From positions 8,577,650-8,641,649 of the forward strand of contig NW_002060945.1 in NCBI RefSeq assembly GCF_000150275.1: a stretch of DNA of 64,000 nt. Direction: 5' to 3'. The position numbers and the translations under genes were made by a program. A model generated the notes under the pieces. It was given only the letters and a program-made list of their open reading frames with translations, was not told the DNA's origin and ran no database searches. Shown one piece after another: positions 13,503 through 28,000 of this stretch. The stretch comes from Trichoplax adhaerens (lineage: Eukaryota; Placozoa; Uniplacotomia; Trichoplacea; Trichoplacidae). Positions within the stretch are counted from its first letter, which is position 1; each line of letters begins with the position of its first letter.

Positions 13503-16500
13503 CTAACAGATGAGTAAGAGAATTAGTATACTATTATTTTATCTCTACTTTCTCATCATAAGTAATAAATGACATAGTTATACGGTTAAGATTGCCTTTG
13601 TATTCACTATTCACGATCGCCCATAAATTAATAATAATAACTACTGACAAGCAATTTATGACTAGTGGCATAAACGCTATTCAATTGTATTTCATTAGAT
13701 ATCAATAAAGGGAATGAAAACCTGCAGCTATCGTCTAAGATCACTAAGTACAATCTATATACTATTCTGATACTATATTGCAAGCTAAAACACAATAATC
13801 CACAATATTCAAGTTTGAAATTTGATGTAAAATATAATTATAAATTGATAGAAAATCTTCCAATGATGGACACATTTTTTGTTAGCTACATTAATTTGTA
13901 ATGAATTTAATTATACTATTTTAAATCATACTTAGAACATTAAGATTTTAATCAAGACCGAATAATGCAGTAAAATCATGCTATTTGCAAAAATTTAAAA
14001 CTACATTAAGTTCTTAATTTTGTAAGTATGTGGTTTAATTCATTTACAACAAAGAAAAGTTTCTTTACCAATAGGCATTTAACTTCATCAAAAACCATTT
14101 CGTAACCTCCAATTTCCTCCAACGCTTCATAGGTTGTGTGACTAAGATGAATTTGTGATGCTATGACATAAGATCAGATGATATTGGTCAAAAAATCAAC
14201 AGACTTCCTGATGCATACTTATATAGTACCATACTATTTCTGTTATATTGTTTATTTATGTCAACTACTATTTAATCGCAGGCAAATGATAATTAATTCA
14301 ATATAATTGCATAATTTTTAACAAACGAAAAAGGCAATAGATTAACTGTTTACGTGAAATTGCTTTTAAATTTTAGAAAGTGCATACAACGAAATCATGA
14401 TATCGGTGGCTAAATAGCAATTTAAATACTACAATTCTGATAAATCCTAAACAGATAGTCTGTTTCTTGGAAAATACTATAATAAAATTGAGTCATCTCT
14501 ACAAAATAATAATTATCTAAATATCTGACAATATTGTCGCAACGCTTAATATCATTCTTATATATCGTTCAAATAATTTTACATCATAATCCATGTAATG
14601 GTAAATTTAAGAGAATTGGCAATATGAATAATGTTTATGAAATTCGAATAATCTACAATAAGTTATAAATAAGTAATCTTTGTTTTCTTTTTATAGCTCT
14701 TTACAATTACGGTGGTAAATAATACGCTGTGATTCAAGTTCGATAATCATTATCCTCGTTGTGACAACTTTCAATTAAAGCTGATTTCAAAAAACTTAAG
14801 TGATTTCTATTAATAGGCTTGATCGATAGTTTATAAACTTGATAAAATGTATAATGAATTTATCTTAGATTTCGTTCTCTGATTTAACTAGGTAATTCAA
14901 CAGAATAATTCAATTTGACTATCGTAGACGATATATCGCACTAAAGCCTTTTGTGAAATTGAATGCAGATGATTTGGTTAATCGAACATCGATATTTACT
15001 ATTACCCAATCGATGTACGGCTAGATAATATTAACAATGCAAGTCGTCAATTTTCAATAATTAAGGAACGTTGCATAATTTTTGCTTAATTGAAATCTTA
15101 ATTACTAAATAATTAAGAACGATTATCCACTATCATTCGCGAGATCAAGCATTTGTTATAGGAAGTGACCAAAGAAATTTAAATTTATAGCCACTTTGAT
15201 ATCAAAAGTATCTGTATAATTGGAACCAAAAAAGAATTAGCTTTAATATCCAAAACTATCAAAAAGCAGCGGAAGCTTTAACTATTATCAGCAGCTGAAT
15301 TCGCAATACGCTCATAGTAACACTACTTTCCATTTAGGTTTTGATTGGGCTATTTTTATGTATGCGTATAGCTCTTTCCTACACGTACGAGCATGTAGTA
15401 TGTAGACAGTTATAAAATATTAAACTGGCAGGTATTTTATTAATTGATTATGTATTTCTATCATATAATAATCATTTCCTTCCTTTTACTAAAAAAAACA
15501 GAAACGAGGTATACTAGAGCTAATTCTATTTGCCAGGGAGGATGATAATAATTTTGATGAAGGTTACGTATAATAAGGAAAAAGAAGGAACAACCTTATT
15601 TCCAGTAACATTTTTCCGTGATGATTTAATGTAGAATAATTCGATCTCCCTACATGCATCTTTTCATTGCAGGAATAGTTTGGAATGAAAAGCATTTAGT
15701 ACCTTACTCCTTTTAATCATCAATGATCATTTTATAATTTTACCTATTCCAGTATAGGAAGATTCAATTTCACGCAGCATCATACGCTTAAAATTTTAGT
15801 CAACTCATTCGTGAATATTTCTAGCATGCGACACGAGTATTCAATATGAATACCCATCCTGATTCTTCTCTTTTACTAGGCCAATACAGTTCATGGGGGT
15901 AAAATTACCGGTACCCAACTACTGTATACATCATCCTAAAAATATTAGATACTCATTGCTATATAAAATATGCCCATGTAGGTTGACCTTTATGTTAAAT
16001 CAACAAACGCGTTCTTCTGAATTTATAAGGTTATTCATCATCGTCAATTAATCAAATGAATTGAATAAATTTAAAAAGAGATTCTTTGTAGATACACTTT
16101 ACTGATTTGTAGCCCACACAAGTCTAGCATTCGATCACGATAATAACTTCAACTACAGATCTGATTTCGATCTATGATTAATTTAAGGACAAATGGTGCT
16201 CATGTCCTATATGAACATGATGGGAATCAATTTACTATTGAACGGGTGATTCGTATGCGCGTTAATTTATTTTTACGGAAATCTAAACTTGATGGCTAAA
16301 GCGATTATCAGCCGTACTATAAATCAAATAGCGTATAAACTTATTCAGGTATAATGATATAATTATTACAATTGCTTAGAATAAAGAAATCTAAACTTGG
16401 TAGCTGCAAAGCAGCTAGATTCGATCGCTTCTGCAATATAAATAAAACCAAATGATGAAAGCTGCCGTACCGAAAACTAGTGCTGTATGGACGAATTATT

Positions 16501-19019
16501 TCATTCTTTTGAATTCAAATACACGAATAGCTAGTGGAAATTTTAATTTCCAGCCATGAAATCTTATTTAAATTAGCAGATTACAGCTGCAGCTATTGGA
16601 TATCTCAATAAACGGTCGTGATTTATGGAATACAGATTTATGACAGCGCTATGGCCATAATCTATCCAGTTATCATACAAAATGGAATTAAGGATAGAGA
16701 TCGAGTGACTACAATAACTTATTAAGTCTGTTTAAATTTAGATGGAATACTTTCCGATCTTATTAATTATAAATGCCCTTACCTTTTCCTGTTGATTCGA
16801 TTTTAGATGCCAAATTGACGGTATCACCAAAGAGACAATACCGCGGCATTTTCAATCCAACCACTCCTGCGGCACAAGGACCTTTAAATATACCGCAAGA
16901 CGTAGACTATTAAAAGAAGTTTACTCACAACAGAACATGTATGAAATAAGCTTTAGGCTACAACTTTAGAAGTTGCCCGGGTAATAAGAACGAGAGCAAC
17001 GAATGTAATCGAGTATTTACCATTTATGGCTATAACTAGAGCGATAAGTGCTTCTATAACAGTTAGAACCAAAGGAAATGCTAAAACATATACTGAATAC
17101 TTATTCTATTTGACTTGTCAAAGCATAACAGCTATTTAAACTCAATTAAAATTGCTCTTTTAAATTTAACACCAATCCCGCAACTATGATATCTCAAGCG
17201 ATATGGTACTGTAATTGATTGAATCATTTTCTTTCAGCATGTAAAAATATGAAAACTAGCCATGTCTACATCGTCCCATATCTGCCAAATAAACATAAAT
17301 TGACTTACCCGTGTGAATACCGATTCTCATTGACAATTGTGTATCTAGCATATTAGGTATTCGAAGTGTTTTCATTCCTTCGACAATATCTAGTGCCATA
17401 CAAGCAATTTCTTTTGCATGCTGGCGTTGTTGAAGCGTTTTTGGTGCACCAGATACCGCAATATAAGCATCACCAATAGTCTCTAACTTATAAACGCTGT
17501 ATCGATCGATAATTCGATCAAATAACGTATATAATCCATTAAGCATGTAGACAACTTGAATAGGTCGCCAACTATGGCAAATATTAGTAAAACCGCATAT
17601 ATCACTGCAATAAATAGTAACATCATCGAATGCTTCTGCACGAACAGTTTTACATTGTTTGAGTTGCTGAGCTACAGTCGGCGGTAACAACTGTTCTAAC
17701 AGCCGATCTGTATTTTCTTTTTCCATTTCGATAATTTCAGTCTGATTTACAGTAGCTTTAATCGTGGTATAACTGGAACATAGAATACGTCCAACAGCAA
17801 TACCTAAAAATAAAGCCGTTACTAATACTACAACCATCGCTGCAATTGATAATGGCAACTGATGATAACGGAGAATATGAGATAAGGAATTTGATGCTGT
17901 AATAGCTTTGCCAAGATTTTCCGCTACTGCATATAACTTTTTATTATATGAAGTTGTAACATTAAGCCAGTGAAAACGATTTTGTATATTAGTCTGAGTA
18001 GACATGTTACGACCCATACGTTCTTCTAGATCTTCAATCTCCCCTTCGATTGAAGCATTTACAAATTCCTGCTCATAGAAAAACGAATATAAACTGGAAT
18101 GTTTACTAGCTTGCATAATATATAATTGCTTTTCAGACGCTTGTCTAATAAATGCGAAGTGATGCTTTCTTTTCGGAAAGTAGCCATATTGGTAGTAAAC
18201 GCCGCCAGTAATTTGCTCTGTTTCTAATGCTTCCATACTCTTTAATAAAAATACAAACGATGCAATATCGTGCCAAAAATGAATAACGTCAACTTGCTGT
18301 ATATATTGTATAGCAACTTCATGATTTTGAGTTATAATAGAAGTATAAAATCGAAAAATTTTAGTTAAATTTCGGTTACCAGAATCAATTAAAAGGCGGA
18401 ACTGCCTTACCATTTGTTTAATTTTAAATTTATCTACCATTAACACAGATTGGTTATGTAATTTATTTAAATATTGATCGGTAAAGTATTGATCAGTTAT
18501 TTGGCGTGAAGGTAATACATTCGATTGATAAAATTCTTTTGAATAATTGCCATAAACATAGCGTGATGAGACGTCGCGTTCCTGTAATAATAATTGATTC
18601 ATGTGTAAGCATTCCAAAGTAATTTGGATCCTATTACTTATAACTGCCTCCTTATTAATGGCATTTGATAGTTTCAGGTAGCTTATTAAGCTAAAAATCA
18701 TCATAGTACAACAAAGCACAATTAAAATGCTGATAATTAAGCAAAAATCTACTCGACTTTGGTATCGCGATTTCTTTTCCCGATAAAAGTCATCAAGGTG
18801 CTGGTCGTCTTCCATGACGATTTTATTTTGGATACAATCAGTAAATTGTGAAGGATTAAGAATATGGACTGTTGATGACGAGCCTCTATTGAAGATACGA
18901 TCCAAAAAATGAATTCTCATCTTACGTAAGATTCTCCTGAAACTATTGATAATACGAATAATCATAGTTATTAAAAGAATATATGATGATATTACCCTAA
19001 CTGGTTCAATAAGATACAA
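13419..19019 (-). CDS. NIT-domain receptor guanylate cyclase B (4 exons, 661 aa)
   Basis: Paralogue of cyclase A. Exons on the minus strand are 19019-17309, 16881-16783, 14160-14069 and 13502-13419 (1986 nt). Introns are 427, 2622 and 566 bp; phases 1, 1, 0; donors GTAAGT, GTAAGG, GTAAAG. Main membrane segments lie at about 92-113 and 388-410. The ectodomain between them has [10 protein letters not shown] (143-152) and SRQITD (171-176), matching the NIT-like 'L..ER..S' and 'R..TD' positions. The linker [12 protein letters not shown] (436-447) precedes the cyclase: Asp473, Glu513, Asp517, Cys586 and Asn593 are present, but the usual Arg is Lys597. An in-frame TAA lies upstream of ATG 19019. 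That ATG has a poor context; ATG 18920 (Met34) would remove a hydrophobic leader and give an N-terminus more like A and C, so the true start is uncertain. Confidence 0.89.
14069..14160 (-). CDS. Cyclase B exon 3
   Basis: A 92-bp exon (acceptor TCATAG, donor GTAAAG) encoding [19 protein letters not shown] and the following strand. Size and phase are identical to cyclase A exon 3. It lies 2.6 kb from exon 2, so it is easy to miss without the paralogues. Confidence 0.9.
14161..16782 (-). other. Intron 2 of cyclase B (2.6 kb)
   Basis: Donor GTAAGG to acceptor TCATAG. Nothing recognisable inside; no open frame long enough to suggest a nested gene. Confidence 0.75.
16783..16881 (-). CDS. Cyclase B exon 2 (catalytic loop)
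   Basis: A 99-bp exon (acceptor TTTAAAG, donor GTAAGG), phase 1 on both sides. It encodes [18 protein letters not shown], then [14 protein letters not shown]. The catalytic Asn is kept, but Lys sits where Arg normally contacts the triphosphate. Confidence 0.93.
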
Positions 19020-22000
19020 TACAAATTGAGTATTATATCACGATATTTACAGCCAAGTAGCATGTTATTAAAACACACAGCAGTCTAACAAGGATGCCAC
19101 CTAGGGAGTTTATTATGACACAAATATGAGCGCATATTATACTATACGTATGGATAAAAGTTGAATATACTGTATAAACAGTTACACTAAATGGATACTG
19201 CTATTTTGCAATTGGTTTTAATTTTTGATGCTTACATTTTTACTTTAATGATATCTCAGATATTATAGATCTTTTATATCCGCATGAAAAAGAATTCAGA
19301 AGGTAATGAATTAATCAATAATGCAGAAATTATGTATAGTGTCCTTACGAATGCATAGCTTGTTTACGTCATCGAAAAACACTGTTATAAGGTGATGATA
19401 CTTGGTAGTAGTGTATTCCATTTTTATTTACTGATCTTTCTCTTCAATTAATAATATATGTATAATAGGACCCATCCTTTAAGCTTCCGATATCATCAGA
19501 TCTAATTACTTAAACATTACTATATTGTGTCTTTCATTATTAATCAATAACTATAATCAATATCACCAAATGATGAGAACGTAAACTGTAGCAAGGTTAA
19601 CATGATATAGCATGAAGTAAGATAGTTCTACTAGTTACGACACCACCCGTTAAAATAATTTGTCATCTTTTTAGCAGAAATTCGACATAAAATCAGTATC
19701 AAATAGAAGATACTTATGCTTACTACATGAAATATCTAGTTTATTTAATTGTATGGAATCCTAACAAAGAATAAATTAACTTCTACTTATACCATCCGCG
19801 ATATTCTGTGGGGATGTTTCGTACTAATTTAAAGCTTGCTTGGGTCATTTTAAATTTCTAGGGATGAAAATATGACGACTGATAAATGGAAGGGTAAAGT
19901 AGAAAAGGTTAAAAATGAGCATGTAGAAAATTTCGTTCAATTAAGTTTTATGATATATTTATATACGAAATAGTTATGATATCTTTACCGCCTATAGACT
20001 GAAACTGCCGTAATTCAGCTGTTGCTAGTATTATTAACAGGTATTAAATAGATAACAGAATTTATCATCCATTAAGGTATCTCATCACTACGAATATAGT
20101 TATTCCCTGATATGAATAGTAAGATTAAATTTTAAGGATTGCGGAAAGACGCCCATTTTGTATCCGTGATAGGTCTCGTTGATAGCAATAATCCATATCA
20201 AATCTAAGTAATCAACCGAGAATCCCTATACTTTCGCAGCTAATCTTACGATTACTAATATTAATTTCCTTCTACTAAGGTTATATATCGAAAACTAGTG
20301 CATAGCGTTCCACCAAGTTACTATCTGAGGATCGACAGGAAAAATAGAGTACGATTGCCGTAAGCAATTGAAACCAGCTTATTACTGCAATTTAAACTGT
20401 TGAAAATAGTTACGCATTTAGACATGCAAATTATCAAGTTTTGCACTATTCATAAACTTCATTTATCGATTATCATTTTATCAGCAAGTAGTGTACAATA
20501 ATGATACCAAGAATATCGTCAATACTTACATTTGAAGATATCGCTAGAGCTATTTTTAACTTTGCAAGTTATCTTCCATAGCAACCAAATGAACCAAAGA
20601 GCGTAATTGTTGCAAGGGAGAGAGAAGTTCGATATATCGGCTATATCACAGTAACGACTAGGTGACAAGTACTAATACGATTTAGAAATTCTGCGATGTT
20701 TTTCTAGGTAGACAGTTCATTCTCGTTTGCTAAGATCAAAAAAATTATTTTTAGACAAACAGGATATCTATATAGAATAATATCATTTTTTTAGGTTAAT
20801 GTAGTAACTACTACATTTCTACTTGACTACGATTTATCCTAAATGTTACAGAACGAATTTGTATTATGAAAATCAAGTTAACTTCCTTAGCTTATGAAAC
20901 CCAATTGAAATGATGAAAACTAAAATCGAGTCAAAAATAGTTTCCATTCTTTAAATCAATTTAAGTACGAAAATTATTAGAAATCCATTCTATTAAACCG
21001 GTTAACATCTCTTTTTGATTATTATATGCATAAACTATTATTTTACATAATTGGCTTATTAGTCAAAAGATTAGTTATGCTATGTGAATAGTGATGATTA
21101 ATATGATAGATTATAGAATTATTACGTTGTTTTAAGTGTGAATTTATCCTTATTTCTTCTTGCTGACAACTTTAGGTAATAATTGTGCTTATTAGTATCG
21201 TAGCGTTTACTAACTACTGTACTTCAGTTCTTGATCTGCTAAGAATTTAATTTACAGATAGAGAAGACCTTCTCTATCTATTTACTTTATTCTAAACACT
21301 ATAACGAAAAGTCCTAATATATTCATTCAACCCTAACAGTGATGAACCGATATTGAGATCTGAATATCATTCTGTAGCTTACTTTACTTCATGATATCGT
21401 AAACACTTTTCCTGCTATCGTTTCTCGTTCAGTTCCGATTGTACATTTAACAGTTTACTTAATCTTAAATATATTGGTTCAGTTACGGCATCAAGAATCC
21501 CCAATGCAAACATTCGAGTTTACGAAGGCTAACCTTATATCCTTATTCATAATGAACTTCAGCTATTACATCTGCAATAGAAGTATACTGTAACTTACTT
21601 TACTGTAGTTTTTATTGTTATATGAAATAAAGCAAAGGATAGTACCCTGAGATGAGAATTAAAAAATAATTCATTCTTTGTTCTATTGATATTGATCATA
21701 TAGCTTAATTCATATAAGTTACGAAAGTTTCACTGGACCGTTAGATGCAAATACAGATGGTAATCGTCATTTAATTAAAATTAGATTTTCAATGCAGAGT
21801 TCTTTAAATTATATTCATTATTCATTGATTCGAGCTATCATTTCTACTTTAGATCCAATAAACATAATTATTATTACTGTATTAAGAAAAAAATGGATAT
21901 GAAATAGCGTTTTTATTAGTGTCTCACTTTCACTCGAACATTTTTAGTGAATTTTCTGAACTTTGAATTAATCAATACACCTTTTAGGATCTGCTTAATA

Positions 22001-23339
22001 GCTAGCTAAATATACTGTAGACTGATCGTAACTCGCCACTACTTAATTATTGTCTTTTTTGGAAATAATCAGTGAATTCATACTGACGAAATTTCGTTTT
22101 TTCCTACCGAATTTCTTCGACGGATAAATATTAGATTTAATTACTATAGACTGAAAAAAATCTAAGCAATATTGGGTACGGCTATATCAGAACGCCATTC
22201 TCTTTTCTTACACCCCATTGATTTTGCTTATTTACCATATTTACTTTAACCCAACTCAATGCATTTTAATTACTATATGAAGATAATTTATTATGCATGT
22301 ATCCTTTGCCTTTAAAGCTTCAATATATCCTTTCTAGAATTAAATCATCCTAATAAGTCAAGCAATTGTGGCCATAATGGACGTGAATTCTATCTATATT
22401 GGTTTAAACTGAACACTTTACACAATAATATGTCTCTATATTAAAAGTGAACTAAGCGATGAAATTCATGTATAGTACCACTAAGTCATAATTGAATCCG
22501 TCAAAAAACCTCTATAAATCCATTTGATGAAGATATATCGCTGAATTAGGATCTGTAATAAGACATATCGCGAATATGGAAAAGCACTCAAGATTTTCAT
22601 AGAAAGGGATTGAGGTGAAACAGTTGAAGTTGAAGTGATCAATGAAACCATAATGCAATTGCATTCGTTCGGTTAAATTCTAGAACTACTGTAAACTGCT
22701 ATGGTACTGCGTTTTCAATTAAAAAATTATTAGCGAAGAATGAATACTTTCAAAGGTCTAGATAAGGCCATATACTGTACTTTGTTTGATGTTTAATTTT
22801 GGTGTGCTTTTAGTTAATACTACAGTGGCAAAATTGTAATATAAGATACAAACTATTGCGAATTAATTTAATGTAGATCGGAAGGTGTTCTAAGTTTAAC
22901 AGCTGAAAAGTATGTGATCCAAGGATGCGTATTTCAAAACTCGATAGTCCATAGCTACCTTGGTCGCAGAATAATTACTATACCGTACTGTATACTTACC
23001 CATTTAGAAATTGTATATGCAGTAGATAGCGTACTGATTTACCTAACTTGTAAAATATAAATTCAAGCCAGTTTACACTGGAGTTCACTGTAGAAATCGA
23101 TTTAGCGCGTGTGGTTATAAAATAAGAGTTGCAATTCCTTATCAGAAGCGTATAGAAGTTATAACGAGAAGAAAAGTGTAGCAAGTAATCAGTTGTCAAG
23201 AGAGTACAGCCTAGACATCGTGTTCTCCATATCGTATTCACATAGAGACTGAAAATACTGGCGAAGTAGCCCGAGTTAATTATCACTCCTACACTACATG
23301 AGTCAAATAAATTTACTTCATAAGAACGTTCTAGAATTG

Positions 23340-24620
23340 ATGAGCCTTATACAGCTGAGAATTCATCGTCTCTTCAACATGAGAGCCGAATAAATTATCT
23401 GCAGTAGCAAGAGGGACTGATTGAATACCTATCACAGGGCTGACATTTCACTATCTCTTCGGTAGAAGAGTCGATCAAATTCGCTCTATTAAAATTTATA
23501 AACTTAGCGAAACTTTACGAGGTTGACGTTTCACTAGCTCTTCAACATGAGAGCCAAACCATGATCAAATAAATGAGTAATATAAGAACTTTCTACAATT
23601 GGTGAACCTTACGACGTTTCATTATCTCCAGTTGATCATTTCGAGCCCAACAAATTTTCTTCTTGAGAATTTTCTAGAATTGGTGAACCTTACGAGACCG
23701 ACGTTTTACTATCTCTTCAACGTGAAAGAGTCGAATAAATGACCAAATTGACGTTTCATGGTCTCTTCAACATGATCACTACGAGCCGAACCAATTATTT
23801 ATAGCACAACTCAAGTTTCAAGACTAATCATAACCTTGTATATTTGGTAAGTTTTACGGAGTTAATGTTTCACTGTCTCTTCAATATGAGAATCGAACAA
23901 ATTATCTATTTATATAGGTTAAGGTCAATCCTGGAAATATCCGATTGCCTTATATATGTTATATTATAAATAATACGTATGAGGATTTTTCTAGATTTGG
24001 TGAAACTTATAAGGTTGGCATTCCACTAGCTCTTCAACATGAGAGCAGAGCAAATTAGTAATACGAACCAACGCTCGTTGTACTTAGTAACTGATTCTCG
24101 GGATTCGCCATCACAACTAAATACTTGTACGGTGCTATACATTTTACTTTATATTATCACTGTCAGGCAAGAACTTTCTAGAAGTAGTAAATCTAACGAG
24201 GTTGACACTTGGCTGTCTTTTCAACGGGATAACTTCGAATCCAATAAAATTTTCAACTGAATATTATAACCTCCTGAATTGATGAGCTTTACAAGATTAA
24301 CATTTTACTGTCTTTAGAACTGCGATGGGAATAAATCATTTGGATTGTACTAGGTAGTATGACATTGTAACTCTTATTAGTATATTTCTGGTATGCGAAC
24401 CAAGTGTAATACACAGTGATAAGATGACACAGTAATAGCGATGAGTAATATCGGAAATGCCAAAATTATGCATATGTTATATATAAATAAGCTAAGTTAA
24501 CGTAATAAAGCAGTTCTTAATCACCTAAGCTTGTATGCGTCATTGTGTCACTATTCGTAAAGGTTCTACTATTCAGACACATAAGAGGATAACAACTTTC
24601 TAAAATTGCTGAGCCTTGTT
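23340..24620. repeat. Degenerate tandem repeat field, about 10 copies
   Basis: Irregular repeats of roughly 100-150 bp built on two recognisable blocks: a TTTCTAGAATTGGTGAACCT-like block, then TACGAGGTTGACGTTTCACT-like followed by CTCTTCAACATGAGAGCCGA-like. Copies of the second block occur near 23365, 23440, 23525, 23610, 23700, 23750, 23865, 24020, 24200 and 24300, with insertions between some. It is old and diverged, with no protein match noticed. Confidence 0.75.
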
Positions 24621-24676
24621 CTACCGAGAACTACTCAAGGGAAAAATGGGCTTTATTACTTGGTACTATAAATCCG

Positions 24677-25078
24677 TTGATAGTCTCAATTCTTCAACTA
24701 GGGCAATTTTTTCTCCAGTCGTCGCCACTATTTATTATTGTGAACAACCGAGTAGATACTATATACACTCTACGGACTACAAGTAACCTATGGCGTATAG
24801 TGCTAGTTAACATTGGCCAATTAGGAAAATTTCAAAATGAACGACATTTTACACAGGTGACGATATGCCAATCTTTAGAAGACACTTATCAAAGGATTTA
24901 TCTACGTATAAAAGGAATTTCTTTGAAAATTAGAAAGAAAGAGACCTTAGTAACATGCTACCGATACATTGATGCGCGATTTTCAGACAGAAGAAGAAGA
25001 ATTTGTACGATCGGTGCGGTGCTACTACTAAATGACAATTGTTATTATAATAAAGGCATGAGTGAAATTAAAGTATGA
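24677..25078 (+). CDS. Unassigned 133-codon open frame (doubtful gene)
   Basis: An open frame that is long for such AT-rich non-coding DNA. The product is mixed hydrophobic and basic, with no signal peptide, membrane helix or family motif I recognise. It immediately follows the degenerate repeat field and has no obvious splice sites linking it to other exons. It may well be chance; conservation in a related species would decide. Confidence 0.15.
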   Translation: MIVSILQLGQFFLQSSPLFIIVNNRVDTIYTLRTTSNLWRIVLVNIGQLGKFQNERHFTQVTICQSLEDTYQRIYLRIKGISLKIRKKETLVTCYRYIDARFSDRRRRICTIGAVLLLNDNCYYNKGMSEIKV

Positions 25079-28000
25079 AATAATTTCCTGCTACCAGGGT
25101 AATTATACCGCGATCTAGCATACAGTATTTTATTGAAGAAAAATTGTCCTTTGGGGTATCAAAAAAAGGGATAGTAGATTGAATAAAATTTAGATTCCAC
25201 TATTTAGTGGAAGAGAAATACTTGGATACTACGGCTTCCTGACGATGAAGAAGTTGGTAATTTTTAAATGTGTAATGTGGTCTTAAATAAACAGATCGTG
25301 TTTATAGGTTAGATTAAAAGATTTTACTAGTATCGATTCGTACCTTAGTAGAAGAATTTATTCATGTAATAAAATGAACAAGAAATACAAGTTCTTGTCC
25401 TATTTGGGACACTTATGTTACAAAGTCGAATAAGGCACTGAGAAGAGTAGGCTGTGCTTTAGACCCTGCTATTTTACTACCGTTCTGGAGCCATACAGTG
25501 AGCAAATACCGAGGAAGGTAAATCTGGTAGTAGATTCGTAGTTACTTTCCCTTAGTAAAGTTTAATTTAGTACAAGAAAACTATCTAATAGAATTCGCTT
25601 TAGTTCAAGTTATCTGGATAAATGAATCCTCATATCACAAATCACAACGGTTCAAATTTTAATTAGCATGTTCTAGCAATAAATAACTATTCTCTAGTGA
25701 TACAGTAAAATGGATTTAACAAAATACACTGATTCTTCAACTTTTTTCGATTAAATTCAGGTTTAACATTTTTGATTCAATACCAATTTGAGCATTTCAC
25801 TATTCTCTTATGGTATTAACTATAAATTGAACTAAAATGTAATTCTTACCGGCAGTAAAGTAATTACTCTATAGTCTAGCAACTGAAAAACTTTAATAAC
25901 GAATTATATAATTTCTGTATTTCCTGAATTTACCTTAAATGTCTACGAAAATATTCTATAGCTATTCTATGAATTTTTCCTTATAAATTTGAGCATCCTA
26001 CCCTTTGCTATCAGTTTTTCTAACTTCGTTAAATACTAGATATGTACAGTTTATTTTTATAGGTATACCGTTAGTTATACGGTTAACGATCACATCACAA
26101 AAGATAGTATGCTCTAAACTTCTATACATTATAATAATTTCATTTTCTAAGCATCTTTTTTGTCATCATAGGCTTGCCTGTGATTTTAATTAGCTTATCG
26201 GCTGAAAAATAGCTTTAACAATGAATACCACTACGGAAAAATAGAGATATTAATTTTCTTTAATAAATAATATGGATATTCAAAATCCTCTCTAGATATA
26301 AACTAAGTTGAAGTTGCATAGAATATCAATTTCTGTAATATTGATGCTTTAGCTTGTTATCGAATTTGAATCGTCAGTTACCTTCACGATTTCTTAACAC
26401 TTAACTAGTTTATTGCTAATAAAAATCGTTCGTTAAAGTTTGTTTGTATCTCTTATATCTCTATTAATGCAATATCTGTCTCTTAATTCATTTTAACGTC
26501 AGAAATAATTTCGATCAATGACTACAGCTTATCCTCCAAAGTTATTTCTTCCTATCTCGAACAAATCAACTTTACTTAAATTTACTGCTACCATTGAACT
26601 ACTTTCTTTTGATAAGTAAAAATTAAATGATGAACATAATTGCTTATTACTTAATCTAATATTTCTTTCTTTAGATATCATTTTATATATACTCAATTTA
26701 TAATATTTATTCTCACTACCTTCTTTGCGTTGGCCAAATTTGATCTATTGGATATCTTCTCTTCATTCCACTAATGGAAGTACGTAGCTAACTGTTCACT
26801 AAATTGGTTCTATGGAAAAGTGCTATACTTTGTTAACTTTAAGCATTATAATCCAATCAAATACGCTTTATTTTATGTAAATTTTTAAGAATTAAAATAG
26901 GATATTATTATCGTTCATCTTATGATCGAAATCATTTATTGGTTTGTTATGACACCATAAGCGTCATAATCCAAAATGGTAAATAAATCTTACGCGTCAA
27001 CTTTATTATTTGTTTTACTCTAATAATGAAAGACAAAATAATGCTATGCCATTTTCTAAACATTGCCATTCATCAAATTATTAAAGCTCAATGTCTTGAT
27101 TCTATAGTCGGACTAATTGGAGACAAGAAAAGACAATCTTGTCAGTATCTCAAAGAGATTAATTTGTCAGGAATAGAAAGGTCAGGAATTTCAATAGATG
27201 GAATACGAAATAAATAGATAAAGAAATGGTTTCTATGAAGTCAATAGCTCTACTATTGATTGATTCAGGAGAGATATATAGCCAATAAATTAATTAAAAG
27301 GAATACCCTTCTTAATCATAAGGATTTATTTTGAAGAGAGAAAATGATTTTAAACAGTCTGTAAACCATATCGTGCTATTTTAAAAAGTGAAATACAGCA
27401 AGATTAAAAATTCTCACTTACCGTCGATTATTCCTTATTTAATCCTTTACACTATTATTCTATTGGCATCTTCTCTGCTGCTCTTATAAATCGATTTATA
27501 AGTTTGCACAAATAGCTTCAAATGAAATATCATTAGGAGAAGCAAAGAAAGATGGTTGCGTTTGATCCTTAGTGCCAGTTCTTAGCTTCTTTATGCAATG
27601 TTTGCCACAGTCATCTCTCTAAAAATGAGAAGGTGAATCTTTATCTACACCGTACGTTCTGGTCTTATCCTTAACTCTTCGAAATGATCATCTATACACG
27701 ATCCAATTCTTATAGTTAGCTCTAAATCAAATGTTAGCGTTGTTACCTTAGCAATTCAAAAAATCTTAATTTACACTAATTTCTCTTCATAAAAAGACTA
27801 GCACTATTGATTGATTTTTTGTTGAATTAGTTAACTGAAAAATGAAAACAATAATGATGATTTCAGCGGAAGTAGATCCTTGATATGGCGAAATATTAAA
27901 CTGATCTAATATTCCCACCTGGAATAAAGCAAACAATATCAGATGATCTCTAATATAGATAGATGCTATGGTGATCGAAATAACATCCCTGACCATATCA

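Noticed and set aside
22996-23286. 96-codon minus-strand open frame
   Set aside because: No recognisable domain or splice context; it borders the degenerate repeat field and fits chance.
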